A stretch of 64,000 nt of DNA, taken from Hymenobacter volaticus. GTDB lineage: Bacteria; Bacteroidota; Bacteroidia; Cytophagales; Hymenobacteraceae. The position numbers were made by a program, and so were the translations under genes. How positions within the stretch are numbered: position 1 is the stretch's first letter; the number at the start of each line of letters is the position of its first letter. The DNA is taken from NCBI RefSeq assembly GCF_022921055.1, contig NZ_CP095061.1, positions 1,527,501 to 1,591,500 of the forward strand, written 5' to 3'. Of the stretch, positions 37,509 through 45,848 are shown in pieces. Under the pieces are notes generated by a model. It saw only the letters and a list, made by a program, of their open reading frames with translations. It was not told where the DNA came from and did no database searches.

Positions 37509-40500
37509 TTAAAATTTTGCGTTGACACCGAACGTAACCAAGCGGGTTGACGGAATCTGGTCGGCATTCACTAAATCAGCCGTTTCTGGGTCAATTCCTT
37601 TGTACTTCGAGCGGAACTTGGCGAAAATGAAGGGCTGCTGAATGCTCGTGTAGAGGCGCAGGCCAGAAAGCTTGAGGGTTTGAGCGAGGGCGGGCGAGAA
37701 ATTATAGCCGAAGTTGATGTTGCGCACCTTCACGAAAGAGCCATCGAAATACTGGAGCGTCGTGCCGTAAACCGGATCTTCCTGGTCTTTATTCGGACGG
37801 GGAAATTCGTTGGTAGGATTATTTGGCGTCCAGTAGTTGACGTCCAAGTTGTTGTAGCGACCCGCTAAGTGGTTGGTGGCAATGTGGAAATCGCTGCGAA
37901 TCATGTTGCCGATCCGGGCGTAGATGAAGAAAGACAAGTCGAAGCCTTTGTAAGCGAACCGGTTGGTGATGCCGCCAGCCCAATCAGGAATGGTAGAACC
38001 GAGGATAATCCGGTCGTTGACGGCATCAATTTTCCCGTCGCCATTCTGGTCTTTGATCTTGATCTGGCCTACTCGCTGGCCATACGCTTTAGCAGCATCT
38101 TCTTCGCCTAGCTGCCAGATGCCAATTTTCTCGTAGTTGTAATACACCTGCAGCGGCTTCCCAATAAACCGCTGGTTACCAACGTCGTCGGACTTGCCGT
38201 TGAACAGTTCGATGATGGCCTCTCGGTTGCGGGTGTACTGCAAATCCGTGGACCAAGTAAAGCCGCTTGGCGAACTCACGTTTACGGTGGTCAGCGTCAC
38301 TTCCACGCCGCGGTTGCGGGTATGTCCTACGTTTTGCAGTACCCGATCAAAGCCGTTGGAAATAGGCAGTTGGTTGTAGAGCAACAGATTGCGCGTATCG
38401 GCTTGGTAGGCTTCCACCGAACCAGAGACGCGGCCGTTCCACAGAATGAAGTCCATACCGATGTTGCCGGTGCTGGTGGTTTCCCACTTCAAGTCGTTGT
38501 TGCCGAGCGTGCCGACCCGGTAGCCATAACCTGGAGTAGTGCCAAACGCGTAGCTGGTGCGCGCCAGCAGGCTTTGAGTCTGATAAGGAGCAATGCCCGT
38601 ATTGCCGATGGAGCCGTAGCTAGCCCGGATCTTAAGTTGATCGAGCCAGGTCAGGTCTTTCAAAAAGTCTTCATCGCCAGCATTCCAGCCCACGGCCACG
38701 GAGGGGAAGAAGCCATACTTGTTGTTGGAACCGAAGCGGGAGGAACCATCGTAGCGGCCCGTCAGCGTGAGCAGATACTTCTCTTTGAAGTCGTAGTTGA
38801 CCCGACCCATAAACGACTGCAAGGTCCAGGTTTGCAGATCCGTACCGGGCGCGTTGAAAGAGCCAGCCTGGCCTAGGTTGTAAAAGGCTTGTGACTCAGC
38901 CGAAACGGCATTCACGTCAATAAAGGAGGTTTCATAGTTGTCGCGCTGCACCGAATGCAGGCCCGTCAAACTTAGGTTATGCACCCCGCCGAACTTCTTG
39001 TTATAGGTCAAAATGTTCTCAACAGTGTAGTTGAAGCGCTGCCCGTTTTCGACGCGTGCCGTCGGGGCCCCATTGCGCCGGGCGTTGGTGAGAGTACCCG
39101 TAAAGCGACCAAAACGCTGGTTGGTGAAGTCAGGGCCGAAGTTGACGCGGTATTTCAAGCCATCCACAATGTTCCATTCGCCATAAACGCTATTGAAAAT
39201 GCGGACGGTCTTTGTTTGCGCAATGTTGGCGCCCGGTACTACTTCTGCGGCGGGGTTAGAGCGAAGACCATCAGGAGTAGGCAGGAAAATCATGTTTCCC
39301 TGATCATCATACGGTTGGCCGAGCGGGTTTTCGGACAAGGCACCACCGAAGGGGTGGAAACCGCGGGCTGTGTAGTTAGGATTGGGAAAGCCGTCGAAGG
39401 AGGGGTTGTTGATAGGGCTGTCCGAGCCGTTGTTGAGGCTGTACACCCCAAAGGTGGACGTACCAACCCGGATGCGGTTATTGATTTGGTGGTCGAGGTT
39501 GACGCGGAAGGTATAACGGGTAAAGTCTGTACGTCTCAGGATACCTTTTTCCTGGAAGTAGTTACCTGATATAGAAAACTGCGTTTTTTCGCTGCCGCCT
39601 TGCACCCCTACTTGGTGGCTTTGAATGGACCCTGTGCGTAGCAGCATCGACTGATAATCGGTGCTACGACCTTTGGCAATACCATCCAACTCAATGGCTG
39701 TGAACGTTTTCTGCTCGGAAGTAGTGGGGTTGTTGTCGTCGTAAATACCGGCGGCCCGGTAAGACTCGCGCTTGTATTCGGCAAATTCTTCCCCATTCAT
39801 AACGTCTACTTTGCCGAGGGCTTTCGAGAAGCCTCCGTAGCCGTCGTAGCTTACCACCGTTTTGCCGGCTTTGCCGCGCTTAGTGGTTACCAGTACCACA
39901 CCGTTGGCACCGCGCGAACCGTAAATACCCGTAGCCGAAGCGTCTTTCAATACTTCCAGCGAGGCAATGTCCTGTGGGTTGATGTCATCGATACCACCAG
40001 CTACCGGAATCCCGTCCACTACATACAGCGGGTCGTTGGAGGCGTTGATAGAGCGGCGACCCCGAATGCGCACTGTTACGCCACCACCCGGCTCACTGCC
40101 CGACTGAATCACGTCGACACCGGCAGCGCGGCCTTGCAAGGCTTGGCGGGCGTTGGTTACCGGCAATTCCGCTATTTCCTTGGAAGTTACCGAGGATATA
40201 GCACCGGTGGTTTGGCTTTTCTTTTGGGTACCGTAGCCAACTACCACTACGTCGGCCAGGGCCTGCGAATCTTCCTTGAGCGTGACGTTGATTTGCTTGC
40301 GGCCATCAATGTTAACGGTTTGCGCAACCAAGCCCACCGAGGAAATCACAAGCGCGGTGGCATTGGCTGGCGCTTGCACCGTGAATTTGCCATCGGGGTC
40401 GGTGCTGGCGCCCACGGTGGTGCCCTTTACTTGAACTGTGACGCCAGGCAGCCCAGCGCCTTTTTCATCAACTACGCGGCCGCTAATTTCTGTAACGCCT

Positions 40501-40592
40501 TGCTGTGCCCACGCTCCAGTGGCAAGGCAAAGTAGCAGCAGCAACAGTAGGAGAGGCATCTTACGGATGGGAGGTGTGTAGAATGTGGTCAT
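37509..40592 (-). CDS. susC: SusC-type TonB-dependent transporter (second locus)
   Basis: 1,027 residues. A hydrophobic signal (PLLLLLLLLCLATGAWAQQ; the start may be the internal Met at 40559) leads to a carboxypeptidase-D-like domain (EISGRVVDEKGAGLPGVTV), TonB box DVVVVGYGTQKKSQ, plug (LQGRAAGVDVIQSG; LKDASATGIYGSRGANGV) and a barrel that ends, as expected, in LVTFGVNAKF. It imports a glycoside or oligosaccharide. First gene of the operon susC-susD-DUF1080-Gfo-PmoA, with operator-like palindromes about 165 bases before its start. Confidence 0.96.
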   Translation of the reverse strand: MTTFYTPPIRKMPLLLLLLLLCLATGAWAQQGVTEISGRVVDEKGAGLPGVTVQVKGTTVGASTDPDGKFTVQAPANATALVISSVGLVAQTVNIDGRKQINVTLKEDSQALADVVVVGYGTQKKSQTTGAISSVTSKEIAELPVTNARQALQGRAAGVDVIQSGSEPGGGVTVRIRGRRSINASNDPLYVVDGIPVAGGIDDINPQDIASLEVLKDASATGIYGSRGANGVVLVTTKRGKAGKTVVSYDGYGGFSKALGKVDVMNGEEFAEYKRESYRAAGIYDDNNPTTSEQKTFTAIELDGIAKGRSTDYQSMLLRTGSIQSHQVGVQGGSEKTQFSISGNYFQEKGILRRTDFTRYTFRVNLDHQINNRIRVGTSTFGVYSLNNGSDSPINNPSFDGFPNPNYTARGFHPFGGALSENPLGQPYDDQGNMIFLPTPDGLRSNPAAEVVPGANIAQTKTVRIFNSVYGEWNIVDGLKYRVNFGPDFTNQRFGRFTGTLTNARRNGAPTARVENGQRFNYTVENILTYNKKFGGVHNLSLTGLHSVQRDNYETSFIDVNAVSAESQAFYNLGQAGSFNAPGTDLQTWTLQSFMGRVNYDFKEKYLLTLTGRYDGSSRFGSNNKYGFFPSVAVGWNAGDEDFLKDLTWLDQLKIRASYGSIGNTGIAPYQTQSLLARTSYAFGTTPGYGYRVGTLGNNDLKWETTSTGNIGMDFILWNGRVSGSVEAYQADTRNLLLYNQLPISNGFDRVLQNVGHTRNRGVEVTLTTVNVSSPSGFTWSTDLQYTRNREAIIELFNGKSDDVGNQRFIGKPLQVYYNYEKIGIWQLGEEDAAKAYGQRVGQIKIKDQNGDGKIDAVNDRIILGSTIPDWAGGITNRFAYKGFDLSFFIYARIGNMIRSDFHIATNHLAGRYNNLDVNYWTPNNPTNEFPRPNKDQEDPVYGTTLQYFDGSFVKVRNINFGYNFSPALAQTLKLSGLRLYTSIQQPFIFAKFRSKYKGIDPETADLVNADQIPSTRLVTFGVNAKF

Positions 40593-41206
40593 AAGATGAT
40601 GGATTGAGGAAGGTGAGAAAAGATTGAAGCGTTTTTGCAGCGTCCTAGTCGTGCTTCCAATTAGTGTTTGCTTCTAGAAGACAGAGTTCCAGTGTGCATC
40701 GCTAAGCTAGAGGCAAACAGTATCAGATAGATAGAGCAACCTGCTCTTTAGTTACGCAAACGTTTTCGTAAATCGCAATCGATAGCATAAGAGCGGCCAG
40801 ATATTCTTGTAAAATCAATCAGCTAGCAGAAAGAACGGGTAGGCGTACTTCGGCCTAGATTGCCGATAGTAAAAGCAGTAGCAGATAGCGCAAACTGCAA
40901 GGGAGCAAAAGCGAAGAGAATTGCTATCGATGGTCATATTAAATATAGCTTTTTCCCCAACTCTCCTGTACTCTCCCGATCTGGGTCTTTGGTTCAGCAA
41001 GGCCAAGGCTACTAAAATAGAAGCTGTAGGGTGCTAATTATGCTGGAGGAATGAAGTAGTATTACCAAGCGGCACCAAATACCGGTATCTACAGGATGCT
41101 CTGTATTTGCTAGTTAGTGAACTTGATTTCGATTGCGAGGCGGTATTATTTCCAAGGCAAGCCCCCTCGCAACACCTACGCACCTACCTGCCTACTCTTC
41201 TCGGTC
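40593..41206. other. Divergent control region between susC2 and apbE
   Basis: About 614 bases. Two operator-like palindromes lie at 40755-40787. The remainder is AT-rich and shows no convincing gene, RNA or terminator. Confidence 0.55.
40755..40787. promoter_or_regulatory. Pair of degenerate LacI-type operators
   Basis: CGCAAAC/GTTTTCG at 40755-40768 and CGCAATC/GATAGCA at 40774-40787. They have central CG and centres 19 bp apart. They resemble the window's consensus but vary in the outer bases, so either a different LacI protein (perhaps the one at 43540) or weak binding is possible. Confidence 0.5.
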
Positions 41207-42211
41207 ATGAACTGTGGTGTTCTTTTCGCCTTCATGCTATGGCTGCTCCCGGCTAGCGGAACGCCACTCAAGCCATTTCAGCTAAACGGCTACGCGCAGG
41301 GAACAACCTATTCCATCACCTACTACGCCCCGGATAGCCTCGTCACAAGCACGGAGGTAAGGCAGCAGCTAGCCGAAATCGATGCTTCGCTCTCGCTTTA
41401 TAAGCCGAACTCGTTGATCAATCAATTCAATCAGTCGGCAACCGGGGTAGTGGCCGACCGGCATTTACGAGTGGTAGTTCAGAAGGCCTTAGACGTGTAT
41501 CAGCAGACAGGCGGCTTGTTTGACGCCACGGTGCAGCCGCTGGTGCAGGCATGGGGTTTTGGAACTCGACCTACCGAAACTGCCCCGTCGGCGGCGGCCA
41601 TCCAGGCTATCCTGCCGGCTATTGGCTCCAATAAAATTCAGCTGCGCGGCGATTCGCTGGTAAAGAAAGTGCCCGCTGTGCACCTCGATTTAAACGGCAT
41701 TGCCCAAGGCTACACCGTGGATGTGTTGGCTTCCTTGTTGGAGCGCAAGCGCATTCGCAATTACTTGGTGGAGCTTGGCGGCGAAATACGCGTGCGGGGC
41801 CGCAAACAGCCGGGCGGGGAGATGATGCGCATCGGCATCGAGCGGCCCGACAGTAGTGGCTGGCAGATGCCAAGTATGCAGCAAATCATTCAGTTAAGCG
41901 CGGGTGGTGTTACTACCTCCGGCAATTATCGTAAATTTAAGCAGGAGGGAGCGGTGCGAAACGCGCACCTCATCGACCCAAAAAGTGGTTATCCATTTCA
42001 AAATGAAATGATCAGCGTGACAGTGGTAGCGCCCGACGCCATGACTGCCGACGCCTACGATAACGCCTTGATGGGCATGGGAGTAGCGAAAGCACTAGCG
42101 TTTTTGCGTACGCACCGCGACCTTCAAGCCTACTTCATCTACCAGCGCCCCAACGGCACGGTGGCCGACACTGCCTCCTCAGGATTCCAACAATTAGTAT
42201 CCCACCCATGA
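41207..42211 (+). CDS. apbE: FAD:protein FMN transferase
   Basis: 334 residues from the ATG at 41207 (MNCGVLFAFMLWLLPASG), which gives a signal or anchor; an upstream GTG adds 30 polar residues. ApbE landmarks: NGYAQGTTYSITYYAP, NSLINQFNQS, TGGLFDATVQPLVQAWGFG, AVHLDLNGIAQGYTVD, LVELGGEIRVRGRK and VVAPDAMTADAYDNALM with the Mg-binding Asp/Thr region. It attaches FMN to Thr of exported redox proteins. Its stop overlaps the next gene's ATG (ATGA). No obvious flavinylation-target protein lies in the window, so its substrate is unknown. Confidence 0.93.
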   Translation: MNCGVLFAFMLWLLPASGTPLKPFQLNGYAQGTTYSITYYAPDSLVTSTEVRQQLAEIDASLSLYKPNSLINQFNQSATGVVADRHLRVVVQKALDVYQQTGGLFDATVQPLVQAWGFGTRPTETAPSAAAIQAILPAIGSNKIQLRGDSLVKKVPAVHLDLNGIAQGYTVDVLASLLERKRIRNYLVELGGEIRVRGRKQPGGEMMRIGIERPDSSGWQMPSMQQIIQLSAGGVTTSGNYRKFKQEGAVRNAHLIDPKSGYPFQNEMISVTVVAPDAMTADAYDNALMGMGVAKALAFLRTHRDLQAYFIYQRPNGTVADTASSGFQQLVSHP

Positions 42212-43425
42212 TCCTCCTTCCAAGACGTGATTTTCTGAAGACCACCGGTCTGCTCACCGGCGGCCTATTGCTAGGTACTCAAGTAGGAGAAGCGTTTGCT
42301 GCGCCCGCAGCCAACGGCAAACTCAGAATCGGCGTTATCGGTTGCGGCGACCGGGGCACCGGCCTGCTCAAAATCTTGCAGGAACTGCCCGATAAATACG
42401 AAGTAACGGCGCTGTGCGACGAGCTACCCTTCCGCCTGCGTGATGCGCAGAAAATAGGTTCGGCTAGCAAAGCCAAAACCTATGCCGACTACCACGCGCT
42501 GCTCGATTCGCGCAACGTAGATGCCGTCATTATTTCGGTGCCGCTGAACATGCACTTTGCGGTGGCCAAGGCGGCGCTGCTGGCTGGCAAGCAGGTGTAC
42601 CTGGAAAAAACGATGACCCACAACATCGAGCAGGCCACAGAACTGGTGACTATTGCGCAGCAGCGCCCCAATCAGATTTTGCAAGTTGGGCACCAGTACC
42701 GCTACTCGCCGCTCTACTATCGGGTCAAGGAAATGATAGATAAGGGTTACTTGGGGAAAGTGACGCAGATCGACTGCCGCTGGGACCGAAACGGTAGCTG
42801 GCGGCGCCCGGTACCCGAGCCAAGCTTGGAGCGCAAGATCAACTGGCGTATGTACCGCGAGTACTCCGGCGGGTTGGCCGCCGAACTGCTTTCGCATCAG
42901 ATCGACTTCATCCATTGGGCCTTCAATACCTACCCGGATGAAATCTTCGGGACTGGCGGCATCGACTACTACAAAGACGGCCGCGAAACCTACGACAACG
43001 TGCAAGTAATGATGCGCTACGCCCGCGAAGGCATGGTCGGCAACTTCGGCGCCACTTGTGGCAACGCCCGTGACGGGTACTTGTTCAAGCTAAAAGGCAC
43101 CAAGGGCACCATTTCCTTGCTCATCGACCAAGGCATCTACTATCCCGAAAAGGAGACTCTGAAGCAGTACGGCACCGTGGACGGCGTAACGGGCGCCACC
43201 AAAATTACGTGGGACAAGAACGGCGGTATTCCTATCACCACCGAGCCGTTGAAAGATGGTTCTTGGTACGCCCTGAACGAGTTTTATAAAGCGGTGCAGG
43301 AGAAGAAAATGCCCGATTCCAACGTCTTCACCGGGGCGCGGGTGGCGTGCGCCGTGTACATGGCAAATCAGGCCATCTACAATCACACCATTGAGAAGTG
43401 GCGGCCCGAGTTCAACTTCAGTTAA
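42208..43425 (+). CDS. Gfo/Idh/MocA-family oxidoreductase with Tat signal (second copy)
   Basis: 405 residues. N-terminal RRDFLKTTGLLTGGLLLG is Tat-like. The NAD-binding part is LRIGVIGCGDRGTGLL, followed by DAVIISVPLNMHFAVAKAA and VYLEKTMTHNIEQATELV, where the EKP Lys is kept but Pro is Thr. LLSHQIDFIHWAFNTYPDEI carries the active-site-type His. A sugar oxidoreductase acting in the periplasm is likely. It overlaps apbE by four bases and diverges from the susC2 operon, which encodes a second member. The two may catalyse opposite or successive redox steps. Confidence 0.92.
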   Translation: MILLPRRDFLKTTGLLTGGLLLGTQVGEAFAAPAANGKLRIGVIGCGDRGTGLLKILQELPDKYEVTALCDELPFRLRDAQKIGSASKAKTYADYHALLDSRNVDAVIISVPLNMHFAVAKAALLAGKQVYLEKTMTHNIEQATELVTIAQQRPNQILQVGHQYRYSPLYYRVKEMIDKGYLGKVTQIDCRWDRNGSWRRPVPEPSLERKINWRMYREYSGGLAAELLSHQIDFIHWAFNTYPDEIFGTGGIDYYKDGRETYDNVQVMMRYAREGMVGNFGATCGNARDGYLFKLKGTKGTISLLIDQGIYYPEKETLKQYGTVDGVTGATKITWDKNGGIPITTEPLKDGSWYALNEFYKAVQEKKMPDSNVFTGARVACAVYMANQAIYNHTIEKWRPEFNFS

Positions 43426-43460
43426 CCGGCAGCAAGTCACGCTGGTACGCTCAATTTTGT

Positions 43461-43544
43461 CATAACGATGGCCCGCGTAGCATTCTTTCCGGCTACTCGT
43501 GGGCTCGTTATGTATAATTTATACTTCATAACTTGAGTTATGAA
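43461..43544. promoter_or_regulatory. CATAAC-type palindromes at the LacI gene start
   Basis: Half-sites CATAACGA (43461-43468) and TCGTTATG (43505-43512) form an imperfect inverted repeat. TTCATAACT-TG-AGTTATGAA (43525-43544) is a perfect 9-bp-arm palindrome that includes the ATG at 43540. These suggest autoregulation or start-codon occlusion by a hairpin. They differ from the CACAATC-type sites. Confidence 0.5.
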
Positions 43545-44583
43545 ACCCGTTAATCTCAAACGCTTAGCCGAGGAACTCAACCTTTCTGTTGCCACGGTTT
43601 CAAGAGCGCTCAACGATAGGTATGACATCTCGCAGCCCACCAAAGACCGGGTGCGGGAGTTGGCTAGCAAGCTTAACTACGAACCTAACCCGTACGCCAG
43701 CGGCTTACGTCGGCAGAAAAGCAAAACCATTGGGGTCGTTATACCGGAGGTGGCCAACCATTTCTTTTCGCTGGCAATCAATGGGATAGAGGAAGTAGCC
43801 CGCGCCAACAACTACCACGTGCTGATCTACCTGACTCACGAAGACTACGAGCGTGAGGTATCGGTGGCGCGTCTGCTGGCCAGCGGCCGGGTGGAAGGCA
43901 TTATGATATCGGTAGCCAGCGGCAGCCAGGACTACAGCCACCTAGATTCGTTGCAGGAAAAAGGGATTCCGCTGGTGTTTTTCGACCGGGTGCACGAGGG
44001 AATAGCTACCGCCAACGTCACGACCAACGACTACGAAAGCAGCTTTGAGGCCACTCGGCACTTACTCGATAGCGGGTGCCGGTCGGTTGCACACCTAAAC
44101 CTTTCTAAGAGTTTGTCTATCGGGAAGCGTCGGCTGCAAGGCTACGTAGATGCTTTGCAAGCCAGTGGTATTCCGTTCGACGAAGAGCTTGTAGTGCACG
44201 CGCAAGCCAACAAGGTGCAGGACATTGAAACCATCCAGGAATTGCTGCTGAAGCGCCCGGACATAGACGGGTTTTTTGCCTCGGTCGAGAGCTTGGCTAT
44301 GTGCTGCTACGAGGCTTGCCGCAACCTCCACCTGTCCATTCCGAACGATATCAAGGTCATTGGCTTCTCCAACCTGGAAACCGCCTCGTTGCTAGACCCG
44401 CCCCTCACCACCGTAACGCAACCTGCCTACGCAATCGGAAAAGAGGCTGCCCAAATCCTGTTCCGCGCCATCACCAAAAACGTCCCTATTGCGGCAAGTC
44501 AGAGCGTGGAGTTGAAATCCGAATTGATTGTCAGGGGCTCTACCGGTGCTTCGGTGGACGTGGTTGTGGCAAAGATCCGCTAA
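43540..44583 (+). CDS. LacI-family transcriptional regulator
   Basis: 347 residues. The N-terminal HTH is NLKRLAEELNLSVATVSRAL with hinge YEPNPYASGLRRQKS, then a periplasmic-binding-protein-like sensor (TIGVVIPEVANHFFSLAINGIE ; IPLVFFDRVHEG ; VIGFSNLETASLLDPPLTTVTQP). It differs from the two other LacI proteins in the window, which share KLNYQPNHLAA hinges. Position beside apbE-Gfo suggests it controls the second locus. The effector is not evident. Its stop overlaps that of the convergent MFS gene. Confidence 0.93.
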   Translation: MKPVNLKRLAEELNLSVATVSRALNDRYDISQPTKDRVRELASKLNYEPNPYASGLRRQKSKTIGVVIPEVANHFFSLAINGIEEVARANNYHVLIYLTHEDYEREVSVARLLASGRVEGIMISVASGSQDYSHLDSLQEKGIPLVFFDRVHEGIATANVTTNDYESSFEATRHLLDSGCRSVAHLNLSKSLSIGKRRLQGYVDALQASGIPFDEELVVHAQANKVQDIETIQELLLKRPDIDGFFASVESLAMCCYEACRNLHLSIPNDIKVIGFSNLETASLLDPPLTTVTQPAYAIGKEAAQILFRAITKNVPIAASQSVELKSELIVRGSTGASVDVVVAKIR

Positions 44584-45749
44584 GCCGGAGTGCGCACCTT
44601 GGCGGGTTTAGCGGTGATGCCTGCCGCCAACACGCCCACTACGGCTCCCATCACGGCAACTAGCGCAAAAGAAACACGCAAACTGAACACCTCGCCCAAT
44701 AAGCCAATCAGCGGCGGACCCAGCAGAAACCCGAAATACCCGATAGTAGAAACTAGCGCTAGCGCCACGCCGGGAGCCACGGTGCGCGCTTGCCCGGCGG
44801 CCGAGTAGGAAAGAGGCGTAACTGAGGCAATGCCAAAGCCCACCAGCAGAAACCCGATAATGGCGGGCACTAGGTACGGGAGCAGCACGGCCAGCAGCAG
44901 CCCCGAAGCAATGAGGGCGCTGCTGACTTGCAACATCCGGGCGGCTCCGAAACGGTGGGTTAGGTAGTCGGAAATGAAGCGGCCCAAGGCCATGGTGCTC
45001 ATGCAGGCCACGTAGCCGCTGGTAACCAGGGTAGCATCGGGCTGCACCACCCGCTGAAAGTACACGCCGCTCCAATCGAACATGCAGCCCTCGCAAAGCA
45101 TGCCGCAGAACGCAATAAGGCCGATGCGTAACAAGTAAGGTTCGGGGCGGCGCAAGCTCATACCACCAGCCTCGCTGCCTTCATCTTCAGGCAATGTGAA
45201 CTGATGGGCTACTGCAATAAGGAGCACTCCCAAGCCGGCTACTAGCAAGAAGTGGGAGAGGGGCGTTTGTTGCCAGCCGATGAGCAGCGTGCCGAGGGCG
45301 CCACCCAAGAAACCCGCCAAGCTCCAGAGCCCATGAAACGAACCCATGATGGGTTTGCCGTAGTGCGCCTGCACGTTGATGGCTTGCGTATTGACGGACA
45401 CATTGAGCAGGTTGCCGGCAAAGCCAAATAAGGCCAGCGCCGGGGCCAGCGTCCAGAAACTCTCCACCCAACCAAGCAGCGGCAGAAACACCGCGTACAG
45501 CGTTGCCGACAGTAATACCACCATCCGGCTGCCCCAATTATGCACTAGCCAGCCGGCCAGCGGTAGCGCAACAAGCGAACCAACGGGCATGGCGAGTAAC
45601 AGTTGCCCAATGTCTCCCTCGCTCAAGCCGAGCTTCAAACTGATGTCGGGGATGCGGGAAGCCCAACTGGCGAAGCAGATACCTGCTTGAAAGAAAACGG
45701 CCGCAACGGCAATTCGGCTCTTAGTAGTGGATGGCAGCATGGTAGGCAA
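44580..45749 (-). CDS. MFS transporter
   Basis: 389 residues, about 12 hydrophobic helices, with a YbjJ-like sequence. Landmarks are FFQAGICFASWASRIPDI, an MFS A-loop NWGSRMVVLL, and GNLLNVSVNTQAINVQAHYG. Substrate not determinable; a sugar is plausible. The start may be the second Met at 45740. It is divergent from the GH39 gene, with a LacI-type operator between them, so both may respond to the same signal. Confidence 0.88.
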   Translation of the reverse strand: MPTMLPSTTKSRIAVAAVFFQAGICFASWASRIPDISLKLGLSEGDIGQLLLAMPVGSLVALPLAGWLVHNWGSRMVVLLSATLYAVFLPLLGWVESFWTLAPALALFGFAGNLLNVSVNTQAINVQAHYGKPIMGSFHGLWSLAGFLGGALGTLLIGWQQTPLSHFLLVAGLGVLLIAVAHQFTLPEDEGSEAGGMSLRRPEPYLLRIGLIAFCGMLCEGCMFDWSGVYFQRVVQPDATLVTSGYVACMSTMALGRFISDYLTHRFGAARMLQVSSALIASGLLLAVLLPYLVPAIIGFLLVGFGIASVTPLSYSAAGQARTVAPGVALALVSTIGYFGFLLGPPLIGLLGEVFSLRVSFALVAVMGAVVGVLAAGITAKPAKVRTPA

Positions 45750-45775
45750 AAGTCGCGCAAAGGTACGAGCAGTTA

Positions 45776-45789
45776 CACAATCGGTTGTG
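45776..45789. promoter_or_regulatory. LacI-type operator between MFS and GH39 genes
   Basis: CACAATC/GGTTGTG, six of seven complementary arm positions, flanked by A and T that extend the palindrome. It lies 26 bases from the MFS start and 59 from the GH39 start. Confidence 0.75.
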
Positions 45790-45848
45790 TTTACCGCTTA
45801 GGATTGGTAGCTTGTCCCGCGCCTCTTTCCCGCCTAACCATCCGCTGC

